Source: Toxonevra muliebris
Lineage: Eukaryota; Arthropoda; Insecta; Diptera; Pallopteridae
Length of the DNA: 64,000 nt
Direction: 5' to 3'
Assembly (NCBI GenBank): GCA_963691655.1
Contig: OY829328.1
Span: forward strand, 11,610,704 to 11,674,703
The translations under genes and the position numbers were made by a program. The notes under the pieces are model-generated. The model worked only from the letters and a program-made list of their open reading frames with translations, was not told the DNA's origin and made no database searches. Positions 21,077 through 33,603 of the stretch are shown piece after piece. Position 1 is the stretch's first letter; each line of letters begins with the position of its first letter.

Positions 21077-21416
21077 GCACGGATATTGTGAAGGCACAAT
21101 TTTGGGCCAACTGAATTGCACCGTAGCATTGTTCACACTGGCAATATTAGAAAGGGAACAACCCAGCGTTTTCCCCACTGAGATAGCAGAAACAACAACG
21201 AACAAAAGAAAACAAAAGATCATCAGACAAAAGCAACGGAACTAGCAAATCACCACGAAGTAACCAATAGGAATAGGAAATAAACAAAACTACAACATCA
21301 CGCATTCCAGTCGCGACAACGGAGAACTGAAAAAGGAAGAAGAGGCAGCGCAGCTCAACTCGATCTCTTTTCTGGCAGACTGGTAAAACGACTACATCGA
21401 GGGAGCACGCATCGGG
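21077..21416 (+). other. candidate non-coding exon (weak)
   Basis: A pyrimidine-rich stretch ending TTTTTATATTACAG (to 21076) resembles a splice acceptor, and GCATCGG followed by GTAAGT (21417) resembles a strong donor. The 340 bp between are richer in GC and in CAA/GAA words than their surroundings, as in insect 5' UTR exons. Every forward frame is closed by stops, so it would be untranslated or end translation quickly. A 161-codon frame on the opposite strand is low-complexity and not recognised. Confidence 0.2.
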
Positions 21417-21763
21417 TAAGTAGTCACAGACAGAGGTGGCTAATGGTGAATTTTCAAAAAAAAAAAAAAACAACTTCAAGTTCTTTAAGGAATCCTTTAG
21501 CTCAGCATTTCTACTTTTAAAGCTGTTGTGGTGGATTTTAAATTCATGTGCTTGATGAAAAGTATCCAAAGTGGAAATTACCAGAGGCGATACTTTTGAA
21601 CTCAACTGATTTTTGGGTCTCGCATAATCCATAATTTGGATAAGTGATATGGTAAGTGTAGATGAAGAATATTATAAAAAATTATAGTAAACAATTTTTC
21701 AAAACGAAATTTCAACGCCCCTCCTTTTGATGATTTCTAGACCCGTTATTGAATATACATCTA

Positions 21764-21850
21764 CAGGTAGACCTCGCTTAACACGAGTTACGTTCCTGGA
21801 AAATGCCGTGTTAAGGGAAATCGTGTTAAACGATATAAGGAACCAATGCA
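21764..21850 (+). mobile_element. end of a pogo/Tigger-like DNA transposon
   Basis: After TA (21762-21763) the sequence begins CAGGTAGACCTCGCTTAACA. It continues with GTGTTAAGGGAAATCGTG and AAGGAACC words typical of CAGG-ended pogo/Tigger-type termini. No matching inverted end is present downstream, so this is one end of a truncated copy. Recognition is by motif only. Confidence 0.5.
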
Positions 21851-24744
21851 AAAAGGATTTTAGATTTTTCTTCAATATTCACATTGACTTTTTCTAGTTG
21901 CAAATGTTTCTTCTTCTTTTTTAATTTGCAACATAACTTTGTACTTTAATGTTTTATAATAAATAGCAATAAATACACTTTATTTTGAATAAAAAAGATT
22001 TTTGATAAAAATTATTTTAGTGAGCTTAAGAAGTCATTTAAAGTGCAAGTGATTTTGGTTGCAAATGATATGACCGGCACTGTACATACATAAGGAAATA
22101 AAAAAAAAGCATCGATCAATCCCCTAAACTGGGGTATTTTTCTCTTTTTTCTTTTGTTTTTGCACCAATAACTGGCAACGCATCTACTTTAGCGTTCTTT
22201 GACGTACGCCAGTACACTGTCCAATCCATAACATATATAGCGAATGGTAAAACAAATTTCCCAGCAGTCCTCTTAGAAGGGATTTTTTCTGCAACCGCTT
22301 AAAATTTGATTTTCCAGGTAAAAAACTGAGCCTAGCGTTTTAGGATATCTAAAAGAAGCCAAGTGGACACTTTTCCGCAAAGTCAAAAAATTTTAGAAAT
22401 TTTTTTGTGTGCATTTAGAATCCGGAATTGTATTTAGAATCCCAAAGAGACCCTTTTCCAATACATTGTTTTTGAAGTTAACCCCTTCCTCCCTCCTTAC
22501 TGATGAAAATCTAATACATTTAGATGGTTGGTCATAATTAACCGTTAAACCGACACCTATTCTGAACCATTTAAATCGACACATGGTACGTGGCTGGACC
22601 CCTATATATTTACATGTATTTTTACGTAAATGTGGCTTCCCTTCACGCTCATTTTTATCATAAGCAGGTAAATATTTTTCACCTCTTACCTTTTCAAGTG
22701 GTTTTGACATATGTCCTAATATTTGCAAGTGCAAAAAAAAATTCCGAAAACGTTTTTGGATTATGAGAAAAACATATTTTCTTCGTTTATTTCATATTTC
22801 AATGTTTGAAGAAAACGAATTACAATGAATTTTATGATGGCATATAATACGAACTCTCTTATTGGTTCTAAGGAATGCAATGTCGCAAGAGGTTCAAGGT
22901 TTGTAAGCTCTAAAAAATTCAGCAAAAAATGTCTGAAAAGTAGGGATGCACCGATACGGCTTTTACGATTACGTTTATCATTTTTAATAACCGCCGGTTA
23001 TGATTACGATTATTGTCTTTAAATTAATAAGCAATATTTTCAGAATATATTTGTTACATTTTATTCAAAAATTTAGTTGATTACATTTCATGTGTTTGCT
23101 GCAACACTATCGCTATCATGTGTAAAAAATCACAACAATATCCTATAAACTCTTCTCGCGAGATTTTTTTTATCAATATAGCATTCTACGGAATGTTAGA
23201 TCATTGAAAACTTATAGTATTATTTTTACCACAAAAAATTGGAAAAATTTCGAGTTAAGCATGCTGAAATAAATCTTATCTTGCCATTTACCTTATGTGA
23301 AAAAAATCATAAATCGTAATTGAAGAGAAAAAAAGAAAAGTGAAAAAGAAAATGACCGTTTGAAGAACGAATTAAAATTTTTCATTATTTAAATTATATG
23401 ACCGAGTTTACACTATAAATTCGGCATTCATTACGTTCCTGATAGAAATTGATGGAAAAACTAATGCAGTGTTGAAATTGAAATCAAATACACGAAGATA
23501 GCTGGTCAAATTTCAAGAACTGTGTGGTCCGTAATTCCCCGACAAAAGTGCTCCGTAATTCCCCGACCGCTCTTTTTTACAATATTGCAGCATATGAGTA
23601 ATATAATGAGCATTTCATGCAAAATTTCTTGTCTCGGTCGAAGGCTTAAGCCTCCTCGAATATTATGAACATATTTACCTGAGTAGGTTCTCGAAATATG
23701 TGGTCAAATTAAACGAAACACAAAGTGAAAAAAAAATTATCAACATATAACATTTCTATTTGCTATCGAAGCAAGGTAACAACGCTTGTACACAAGTCGA
23801 GTACTGAAGGGGAAATGAGCTTAACATGAGGCGAGCTGATGACAGTTATTTGCCGCTGTCAACCATTACTAGGGGAAAAAATATGGCGCTGGTCCACAAC
23901 ACCCCGTGGTCCACAATACTCCAGTCTTCCCTAGTATATTCTAGAATGTAATAATAATTCTAATAAAAAATTGGTTTAACTTAAAAAAAGAAAAAGAAAA
24001 TGTTAATATTTAAAATTATCATTTTGACATTTTGATCAAACAGCCCCCTCCATATAAATAATTAAATACCAATTGCATTTACAAAATTTTTTCGAATGCG
24101 TTTTTGACAGATTTTTATTAAAAGCAGAAAAAAGTCACACTAACTTTATTTAAATATATTTTCCTGATTTTAGTATCTCAATGGGTTAAACTTCATTCTA
24201 CCCCTTCCATGTTGCCAACTTGATTTGGCGCTGACTGTAATATGCAACACATGAAGCATTTGCTAAAATATGTGCAATGTGTCACACTAATATATGTACT
24301 ATATTTATGGCTTTTCTGTACAAACAAGCAAAACAGTGCATCACTCAAAGTCAAGGAACATTAGCTGGTAGCACAAGTGTTTCAATTGCAATCGCTTGAC
24401 TTGAATGTCTTGTTTGACATGCCGCGCGCAATAAAATGTTAAAAGTAAAATTCTTGCTTTTTACGATATTTTCGTGAGTTGCAATGCATCTTTTTTTCTT
24501 CTTTGTTTTATATAAACATATATATATTCTTTGTTTCATATAATACGTGCATCAGCAATGGTTGAGCTACTTATGAATGCGTATAAAATTTTTTTATGTG
24601 AAGTTTCAAATTTAAATCCAGCTTAAACAATATTCGCATATCTACCATGTACACATTTGCAGAAGCCTATTTTTATTCGTTGGAAGGTGGAAATCTTCAC
24701 AGATATAGTCTTATTCTACGGTTATGTCGGATTCCTATTAACTA
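21851..24744. other. AT-rich spacer with a short GC-richer repeat module
   Basis: No gene is supported. A 16-bp word TCCGTAATTCCCCGAC occurs at 23528-23543 and again at 23552-23567. A related GGTCCACAACACCCCG / GGTCCACAATACTCC pair lies at 23895-23935. These look like internal repeats of an unidentified non-autonomous element. Confidence 0.45.
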
Positions 24745-25640
24745 AAATTACCTCCCTTGTCTCCTCCCATTTTCCCCGCGGGACTACCCGTAGGTTTTAC
24801 TACGCGGGGGTGGATTTAGCAGTTCTATTCTCCTTGTTTCTCTTTCAATGGAGCGTAGCTTGCTCATTATCCCCATAGCCACTGTGCATGTCGTCTTTCA
24901 GTGTCCCACCGACTCGCACAACTGGGTGGTAAAATTCTCCTGTATTGGTGTTGCTTCTGCTCCTCCTTCTCGTTTTCGAAATGTGCGGAAAGAAATAGCA
25001 CATGCCTTGGGTTTTCATTTTCATTCGGACATGTTAGACAGACGATGACCCATAGGTCATCATTACTATACCACTACACTAATTCGTAATGTTGGGAATC
25101 GGCGTAAATGCCCATCGCCGTTTTGAGGAGCACTGCTAGCGCTACTACCACTCCGAAATAGATCGTTGACGTTCCTCCATTTTTAATATTCCCGTGGGAC
25201 TTTCTCCTGCTTAATTAAAAAGCCTCTTGATCTCTGTCGCGTGTATGTCTATGGGAAGCTTTCCCGCGATGACACATATCGCGTCTTGCGATACGGTTCG
25301 GAAAGCACTGGACATCTTCAATGTACTTTGCCTTTGGACGGCTAACGCCTCCTGAATGTGCTACTTTCTTGCAGCTACTCAAATGAGTGCTGCGTATAAC
25401 ACCACAGAGTTAATCATGGTGGACAAAAGCTGCCTTCTGCTCACGTGAGACCCTCCAACGTTTGGCATTATGCATGATAGTGCGCCATTTATCTTGCAGC
25501 TTTGCTGCTGGCTGCTGCAAGATGGTTCTTTAAAAACATTATGGTATCGACGAGCACTCCTAGATATCGGATGTGAGGTTGAGATATTATGATTTGCTCT
25601 CCTACACTCACCACATGCTCCTCCTCCACTATCTCCTATC
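24745..25640 (-). pseudogene. R1-like non-LTR retrotransposon 3' relic
   Basis: Read on the minus strand from 25640, this encodes the region after the RT active site. QIIISQPHIRYLGVLVDT (about 25550-25610) matches the conserved IRYLGV/LD block. It is followed in shifted frames by segments like KAAR-MAHYHA, LCCYTQH and a terminal RHVLF motif near 24980-25050, which resembles the C-terminal zinc-binding domain of R1-type elements. Frameshifts and stops are frequent. The inserted DNA is GC-richer than the flanks. The upstream part of the element is missing, and the neighbouring MITE copy begins within about 10 bp. Confidence 0.6.
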
Positions 25641-25649
25641 TGAGAAAAA

Positions 25650-26074
25650 TCTATCGGCTATTTCCTTTTAATAACCATTAACCGTTATATATATGACTTT
25701 CATGCCTTTGGTGACCCCTAGTGAAATTTTCTGGCAAATATTTTTGTATAATACTTTAATCCTTAAATGCCTCTTTTGAAAGGACTTTTCAGGGTTTCAT
25801 CAAATTAGGAGTCAAATTGTCCCATAAAAACAGGAACTAAAGGGTTAAAATGTTCTACAAAAATGACCCTTGTAAAATTCTATTTTACAACTTTGTAAAT
25901 AGGATTTTTCTCAGACATCAATTTATAAGACTTTTTGCACTTAGTATTCAGATCCCTTCGACCAAAATAAGAAAACTTTGACCCACTGTAAAAAAAAACT
26001 GAGACGTGAGTTTATTTTACAAAAATGGTCTATATGTGGTGGCTATTCTGTTGCAAAAATGCCGTTGGACTGTG
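25650..26074 (-). mobile_element. TAA-flanked MITE family, copy A (partial)
   Basis: It is homologous, in reverse orientation, to 35280-35730. Its intact end reads GTTGGACTGTG followed by TAA (26075-26077), the same end and target triplet as copy B. The other end is missing at about 25650. Confidence 0.75.
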
Positions 26075-26077
26075 TAA

Positions 26078-27074
26078 TTAGTAGGTAGTTGATATGCAAG
26101 GATCTGATAATTTTATTTTCCGATTTATAAATTTTTGTTTATTTTTTTGCGTAATACGGGAGTTTAGCCTGAACAAATTTACTCCTTCCATAACCTTAAC
26201 TCCTTCCATAACGTTTACTAAAATATTAAGCAAAAAATTCTTACGTTTATTACACAAGCACATTATAAATACAATATATCACTCATACGCCCCCTGTACT
26301 CATACCATATCTCCTTGGTATTTATATTAAAACGTTTGATTGCATATTTATGCTCATAATTTAATGATGACAATTGAAACATATTGACAAGTTCAAAAGA
26401 GCAGACATACATATGTATATCTAGATTATTCAAATAAATTTAGTGCTTAAAAAGGCTTAAAATTATTGAAATGAAATTGAAATCCTACAAACAAAAGAGA
26501 AATAATTATATGATTTTATATCAGTCTTCCTCTTACTATAAACTTTCTGGCTTAATAATTAATTTAAAGAAACTGAATTTGAAAAAAAAAGAATTACAGA
26601 GAGACTAACAAAAGTTTAGTAAATGTGTTGGAAAAAAATTGTATATCTTTATTTTTCATCATCTATTATTTTCTCTATATAATTTCCATTAATTTTGCTG
26701 CATTCTTTACATCCCGTCCTTTTGGGGCTTAATTATTTCCGCATTACGTCTGAAAACTCTGCCCAACTAATTTTAAATTTTATTTTTGGAAACACGATCC
26801 AGCGAATATGATGCTACGAATTGCTTTTATGCCTGACAACATAATAAAGTTATTGCTTATTTGTTTGTTAAAAAAATAGCATTTTTTCCAAAAAAAAATT
26901 TAAGCACTTGCTGTAAGCAATCAAATTATGTGTACCACTTTGCAGCAGTTACTGCCTGACCAGTTTCCAGGAAAATAGCAGCTACAATTTTGCACTGGTG
27001 AATTAAATTAACATCATCACTTTTATTGCTGATTTTTGTTGTTTCGCTTTATTGAGTGGATTTGGACATTTTAG
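26078..27074. other. AT-rich spacer, no gene
   Basis: No supported feature. A duplicated CTCCTTCCATAAC word lies at about 26181-26213. Confidence 0.45.
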
Positions 27075-27365
27075 ACTCTATACCATAGACTGCTGTTTAC
27101 TTTGCAGGTCGTACTTATAGAACCAAACTTCATCATTTTTTATAATTTTACTAAAGGTAGTAAACCCTCCGTTTTTAAAGTTTGTAAGAAAATATTGGGC
27201 AAAACGAACTCGTGCCTCTTTTTGACCCTCGTAAACCATCGAGAACATTTCTGCGCACATCGCAGATGATTTTCTAATATTCGTATAACAGCCCTGGCAT
27301 TCAATCCCAATTCATCAGCTATCATTTTTAAGGAGTATCTTTGATCTGCGTCAATTTTAGCATTT
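27075..27365 (-). pseudogene. mariner transposase N-terminal relic
   Basis: On the minus strand a segment MIADELGLNARAVIRILENH (helix-turn-helix region) leads, after a frameshift near 27250, into KEARVRFAQYFL and KIIKNDEVWFYKYDLQSKQQ. The latter corresponds to the mariner block around the first catalytic Asp. It is a different mariner lineage from the one at 4143. Only the N-terminal half remains, and no ends are recognised. Confidence 0.65.
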
Positions 27366-29734
27366 ATTTATTTCGGACAGCAATTACAAGAGTCATAATT
27401 CACAGAAAAATGCCCAGTTTGGAATCTTTAAAACGACTTTGCATAACTAGAAGTGATGGTGTCATTCACTATGTATGCATTTGGAATTAGTTGAAAGTTT
27501 GCACTGGCTTGAATTGGAGACGAAGTCTATACAAATTATTAAGCAACATTTTGGTAGCCCCTCATAAGTTGTTATGTTTTAATCTGTGTATATGCACCTA
27601 TACAATTACTATAAATTCCTTGCGCATTTGTTTATACCTATGCATATGCAATATAAAACGTTCAAAGTGAAAATCTTTATTCCAGAGTTTCTAACTAAGG
27701 AAAAATTCGCACACACATATCTTTAAATCGTAGCGTTTTCAAAAAAGTTTAAATTATTTTTCAGTTTTTCTTTATTGCAGTGTCAAATATACAAAAGTTC
27801 TCAATAGCTCCAGAATCAAGGACAAACCCATGAGAATAATTCCAAAGACCTGTCTCTTAACTCTAGTAGTTATTGAAATTACATTGTTTCCATAGGCCAT
27901 AGTACAGAAAATACTCCGGTTCTATTGTTTTTAACTAAATTTATATTATTGCAAGTTAGTATTTCAAACGCGTTGTAGCTTCTAATGAGTTGACTATAGC
28001 TGTATGTACGTGAATATTTGCACAAAATAATCATATTGTCTGTAGTTGTTGTCAAAACTTTTTAAATATCTTATTATGAAATAGTAAAGCTACATTTTAA
28101 TTAAATTACGTGGTGAAATTATTACTATCAAAGTAGTTATTTACAATCTGCATTTCTGTATCCGAGATTGTGTATGTGTGTTATAAATATATGCTTATAG
28201 CTTAATTGCGAGTTAAATTAATTTTGCTTTGTAGCCTTTTTAAGATAACATTTATTCCGTACCACCTTTTCCTTTCTCTTCTTCTTTTTATACTCTAGCT
28301 TTGTAGAAAAATAAAAGCAACTATAAAAATTAAATTAAAACTTGTATCGCTGGTACTGATTTCAATGGTTTTTTTCTTTCAAAGTAATATCAAAACTAAA
28401 AAAAAAATTCATTACAAAAAAAAGAAAACGCATATGTTATTCTGTTTGTGGTAAAAGTTTGTTCAAAAGATATTTAACAGTAAGTGCTTATAATTTTTTT
28501 GCCTGGCTGCTTTTATTAGATAGTGACAAGTTTTGAGCAAAGAACGTACAGAGTATGAACAAGTAAACAGTTGGACAGAAAAGTTTACACTATGTGACAT
28601 AAAATAGCTAACTATAAAGCAAATAGATAAAGTAATAAGGTAGCATGTTAAAGTAGTAACCCATAACAATAAACTTTTAAGTCTTGTTGAGATTTCCCTT
28701 TTCAACAAATGTGAATAAAAAGGTTTTTATATGCACATTGAACTTGGGCACACGCACACACATTAATTTCTTTTTGTGTGGAAATTTAAAAAACACAAAA
28801 GGTAAAATATTTTGTAGCAAACTGTAGCATATGTTGCGTTTATATCGCGCATAGTTTTAAGTTAAGCATTGAATAGTGATATCGATTTAGTTATTAGTTG
28901 GTTATAAAGTTCATCTGAAACTAAAGTTACTGTCGACCTTTCTACCTTTCTACCTCTCAACAACTTACTAGAAACTTTGCAAAGAAAACATTGCGAAGCT
29001 TGTGGTTTTAATAATGTTGGGAAAATCTACTAATAGCGAATATATGAACATTCTTGCAAGAATCATTACAGCGATTCTAACAAGACACTGTAGGTTGAAT
29101 GATTACCTTGCAAAACTAAAAATTCTTTCTAATGACTCATGCAGGTTGGGACAGTGTCCTATACTTATGCATACTTGAAATACTGTACTCCATAGAAATA
29201 AGAATAGAATAATTTCTAGGAGAGGTTAAACTTACGGAAGTACTGTAAGTCCATGAAAGGGCGCAATAGATCTTATAGGTCACGGTGCATTCCGCAAGAA
29301 TAATAATATCAAAGTCAAAAATTTGTGAAAAGCAGGAAAATTAATTATTTTGATTGTATTTGAGATAAAAGTGAAAAAAAAAAATAAATAAATTACTATC
29401 ATACTATCCAGATAAAAAAAACTAATAGTGTATAGCTGGGAATTTAAACTTTTTATATAAAATATTTAATTACTTAAAATAAATTGATAAAAATCTCATT
29501 CAATAACAAATAATTTTAGGCATTCAAATTTTCCCACTTCATAAAACCACGCCCATTAGTTTTTTTGGGGTTTTTTTTTAATAAAATTTGTTTACTTTTT
29601 AAAGTTTTTGCCAAAAAAAAATATGAAATCACTGATGCGCACCAACTTATACACAATACTACACAATACAGCTTGCATCCAACAGCACCAAATTTGCGCA
29701 CATGTTGCATCGTTTATAATCCCCTTTACTCTCC
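27366..29734. other. AT-rich spacer, no gene
   Basis: About 2.4 kb of AT-rich DNA without a supported gene or element end. Confidence 0.5.
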
Positions 29735-29740
29735 ACATAT

Positions 29741-30580
29741 AGGGGAGTGTCGTTGGAGCATATTTTGACTTTTGCTCATAACTTCCGTTAAATGCCGAAT
29801 TTTTATTAATGTTTCACATTGTTGAAAAGATCTCACAAATTTCTATGTTTTTGCTGAGCATTAAAATATAATTGGATTAGTAGTTCAGGAGTTGTGGACA
29901 TTTACAAAAAACAAAAATTGTAGTCAGGGTTGGAACACTACTGTCAGGGCCGGAGCACTGTAGAAAATCAATAAGAAATGAAAGAAAATGATTGAAAATA
30001 ACATGAAAGTGAAAGAGAAAGAAAAAATTACACTTGAAAACCGGGAAAAAAGAGCCCTGAAATCAAAATAAAAGTAGCTCTGGCAAAATTTGATTTTTTT
30101 TATACACACATGATACGATACGATAAAATGACACAAAAAACACGCACGAGTGAATAAAATGTATTTCCAGAGTCCAAACGCATCATTATAACAAAATTTT
30201 TGGTGTTCTGACCCTGATTGCAAGCACTGCCCCGACCCTGACAATACACGTCATTTAGCGTCGCTTGCAATCACCATGAAATGCTACATATTTTCACTTC
30301 TTAAGCCTTATCGAACAATTTAAGTTAACTTACTTTGATGTTTGCATGCTATTTTTTAAATTAATCCACTTTTTCTGGCACTGTTAAAAAGTGTTTTTAC
30401 TCTTCTTTTAACACGCGGTCATGTAATACTTCTCGATCTGAACTCGAAATGAGATGGAAAGCTTGCTTTCGTTATGGCAAACAATACTGTATATTAACTT
30501 AACGGACGTCAGTGAGATAAAACGAAGAAAACGACACTATCCCGACCTTAACAGCGCCCCGACCATGACGACACTCCCCT
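29741..30580. mobile_element. non-autonomous DNA element with 6-bp target duplication
   Basis: AGGGGAGTGTCGT (29741-29753) is inverted at 30568-30580, and ACATAT lies directly outside on both sides (29735-29740 and 30581-30586). Inside, GTCAGGGYCGGRGCACTG-like words lie near the left (about 29928-29960) and are inverted near 30190-30245, with related ACCCCGACC words near the right end. There is no transposase. A 6-bp duplication with AG...CT ends is the pattern of Polinton/Maverick integration. At 840 bp with no genes, a link is only a possibility. Confidence 0.7.
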
Positions 30581-30612
30581 ACATATTTGTTTTGTATACG
30601 CATGTGCGTATG

Positions 30613-30623
30613 AGTTCTTATAC
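30613..30623. repeat. left target duplication of the 30.6-kb non-LTR insertion
   Basis: AGTTCTTATAC here and AGTTCCTATAC at 31640-31650 match at 10 of 11 positions. Confidence 0.65.
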
Positions 30624-31639
30624 AAAGATATTCAGGAGACGCGTATGCCTGAGAAACGTTATAAGACTAGGATAGCGGATGGAACCGTCAACGTGGAAGT
30701 TCGGGGTAGCGATATCAGCATTTTCACTGATGGTTCTCTGCTGGAAGGTAGAGCTGGGGCAGGTATTTTCTCAGATGAGTTAAATTTGTGTTTTACGGTT
30801 GGGAAAATATGTGTCCGTCTATCAGGCAGAGATGCTGGGTTTAGTGCATGCACTGGACCACCTTATTGAGAATCAGGTCAATGGCAAGAGAATTGTCATT
30901 GTCTTTGACAATAAGTCGGTGATTAAGTGCAAGCAACGGACAGATATAACCTCTAGGTTGGCTTTGGAATGTATCCAAAAACTCAACGAGTGCGCTCGTG
31001 TAAACGAGCTTACTTTGATGTGGGTAAGGGGACATTCAGGCATAGAGCAAAATAAAACTGCTGATCTTTTGGCTAAAAAAGGTTCAGCAGCCGAATTTTG
31101 TGGACTAGAACCATGCATCGCCAGTGGTGATGGATTGGTGGAAGGCCTGATAAGACAGTGGATAAATCTGAACATTGTAAAAGATAGAAAGAGGCCACTT
31201 ACTACAGGCAGGCAAAAACGTCCGTGAAGTGGTCGTGCACTGAGTCAGCCAAAGTCGTCGGACTAAACCGAAAGACCTTGAGCTGGCTAACAGCGTTGAC
31301 TACAGGTCACGGTCAGTTCCGGTATCACCTCAAGAAGATGAAACTTGTTGAGGATGATACCTGTAGGTTGTGTCTGGAGGAGCTGGAAATGGCGGCGCAC
31401 TTAATGTGCCAATGCCAAGCGTTAGCGAGAAGAAGGTTGGCAATCTTGGATCATCGATACGTTGATGAATCTGAGATTGGCCACCTGGCCTATAAGGATG
31501 TGCTCGCGTTGACGCAGGATGCCAATACTTGGAGCATGCTCGCTTACGAGTGCTTAGAGTAGAGGCATCAGGCGGTAGAGGACGAAAAGGGACCCACCTG
31601 GGTCTGATTCGGCTAATCCCCGAACTAATAATAATAATA
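30624..31639 (+). mobile_element. 5'-truncated RNase H-type non-LTR retrotransposon with (TAA)n tail
   Basis: About 1 kb of the 3' end of an element (RNase H, zinc-binding tail, short 3' UTR) ends in a run of TAA triplets (31625-31639) and is flanked by an imperfect 11-bp duplication. A TAA tail and 5' truncation are typical of I-type elements inserted by target-primed reverse transcription. Confidence 0.78.
30645..31562 (+). pseudogene. RNase H and C-terminal domain of a non-LTR polyprotein, frameshifted
   Basis: Three overlapping frames make up one protein end. Frame one contains FTDGSLLEGRAGAG with the first RNase H Asp. A one-base shift near 30800 leads to YQAEMLGL (Glu), IVFDNKSVIK (Asp), WVRGHSGIEQNKTADLLAKK (conserved GH and last Asp), up to a TGA at 31225. 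The third frame carries LTTGHGQFRYHLKKM and the zinc-binding pattern CRLCLEELEMAAHLMCQC, ending at 31562. All four RNase H acidic residues survive, but the protein cannot be made in one piece. RNase H would remove template RNA during cDNA synthesis. Confidence 0.82.
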
Positions 31640-31650
31640 AGTTCCTATAC

Positions 31651-32886
31651 TGGTCAATGTCATTTCCACTGGTCTTTTTATTTATATCCCTCGACGAACA
31701 CTTTCCTGCCCACGCAGTCGACTACTACACTTATACTTTCTCGTGACAATACCTTATAGAAAAATTATAAACATTATACTTTTATTTGTTTGTAAACAAA
31801 ATGAAGAAACTTCAATGCTAGCAAACGTTTTGTTTGTTTAGCAAACTTTCTTTCAATCCACATTTCTACAGCGCTGCCTTTCACGACACACTTGAGGTTT
31901 TTTATTTTTTCTATATTTTTACAACTATAAAATGACTTTATTCCACAGTACAACACAGTAATTGTAAAAAGTGCAAAGCTAATGAGAGCGCGCTTTCGTA
32001 GTCTATACATTTACCACACCACACATACGCACATATACATATCATTAACGTCATTTCCATTAAATTTTGTTACGGAAATTGTATTGTAAATAGAATTTTG
32101 ATTTTCAAAAATATCCTAGCTACCTAAATATATATGCACATACATGTATGTATGTATTAATACGTAACTAATGCTTGAGCTGATTATAGAAAATTATTTT
32201 CCATACATACCATACTGCCTGCGTATTCTATGTACACTAATCCACCACAGGATTAGCAATATGCTCTTGGAATGATTTTAAATCGTTGAGTACGTATGTG
32301 TGTAATATTTAAAACTGCGTAGTATTGCATAGATAGATACCTATACACAAATTTTGTTAGCATAAATATGTCTTTGATGTTTTTGATGGTTTTGTCATAA
32401 AATCCTAGTAAAAGTTTTATACTCTCATAGAGGCGAACACAAACAAAAAATGGATTGCAAAAGCTGCTGCGGATGTAGAAATTGCTGTCGCTTTTTGTTT
32501 GACTGTGTATTAATCCCATATTTTTTATTTACCACAATTTTTTTTTTCAAATTCTGTTTGAAGTTTTGCTCGCTTTTTTCACGGCGACTGAAAGAGTTAA
32601 CATTTTTTCTCTATTTTAAATTTACTGTTGTCATTTCTTATATTGCGTTAATGTTATTAAATTTCATATTCATTTATTAATCCATGCTTTGGGGAAAACG
32701 CAAGTAAATACATTATGACTTAACTAACCAACAGTTTTTTTGAATTTCGCTTTCTTTGACTCATGCTAATTATGCAAGGTTTTTTTTAGGGAATAAAAGT
32801 AAATTTTTTTCTTTTACTTGTTTATCAAACTTAAATTCATTTGAGTTTGAAAACTTTTTTGGATAAACTTGGATGAAAGTACAAAA
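31651..32886. other. AT-rich spacer, no gene
   Basis: No supported gene. Microsatellite-like TATG repeats lie near 32130-32160. Confidence 0.5.
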
Positions 32887-33117
32887 TCGTCAGCGTTCAA
32901 ACGGAAATCACTAAGTCCAAATTAATTTTTTTAATTAAGCCCAGATTGATAATGTTATATAATTTAAATGACATAATAAATTTGGTTTTTGATCATGCAG
33001 TTCAAATATATACAAATCTATATATCAATCTGTTAATTTTTTAAATCTTGCCATCTCAAGAATTCATCTCAAAAATTAAAAAAATGGACTTAGTGATTTC
33101 TGCTTGAATGCCGACCA
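32887..33117. mobile_element. foldback MITE (231 bp), related to the one at 51333
   Basis: About 33-bp imperfect inverted ends contain the perfect stretch GAAATCACTAAGTCCA on both arms (32903-32918 and inverted at about 33084-33099). The outer parts read TCGTCAGCGTTCAA and TGGTCGGCATTCAA. The element near 51.3 kb has the same size class and the shared TCACTAAGT core. The flanking TA is not preserved. Confidence 0.7.
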
Positions 33118-33603
33118 TATATAGAACTTTGGTTTGATCAAGAAAAAAATATCTGCTAAACTATAAAATATTCTAGTTTACATACATTTTTTTGATGTGT
33201 AAACATTTTAGCTCACGGTATGGGCAAAATTTCAAATGTGTAAAATGTAACAATAACTGTATCGTAAGATGTAAGATAACTGTAACGTCCAGTTCCCTTC
33301 TCGCTCGCACTACTGCGCGGCATAACTGTGCTACTCTAAACAACAAAGAGAAGAAGAGAGGGAGAAATTAAAATACGAGCGGAGTTTGTTTGTTTATGTT
33401 TCGATCAATTTACTCACACATATATGTGCATACGAAAACAAAATGTGTGTGTACATTTATTCGTGGCAGAATTATTTGTTGGTGTTAAACGTGTGGAGAT
33501 CGACTATACCATACAAGCAGAGAAGTCGCCGTAGCAAACACAGGCGTTTGATAGGTTTTGCATTCGGTTAGTTAGATTGGATTAAAATTAAATATTTTTT
33601 TAA
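33118..33603. other. spacer, no gene
   Basis: A GC-richer patch at 33290-33370 (CCCTTCTCGCTCGCAC and GAGAAGAAGAGAGGGA) could fold on itself. I cannot name it. Confidence 0.35.

Noticed and set aside
21147..21632. 161-codon minus-strand open frame
   Set aside because: Low complexity, including an FFFFFF run from a poly-A stretch on the plus strand, and no recognisable domain.
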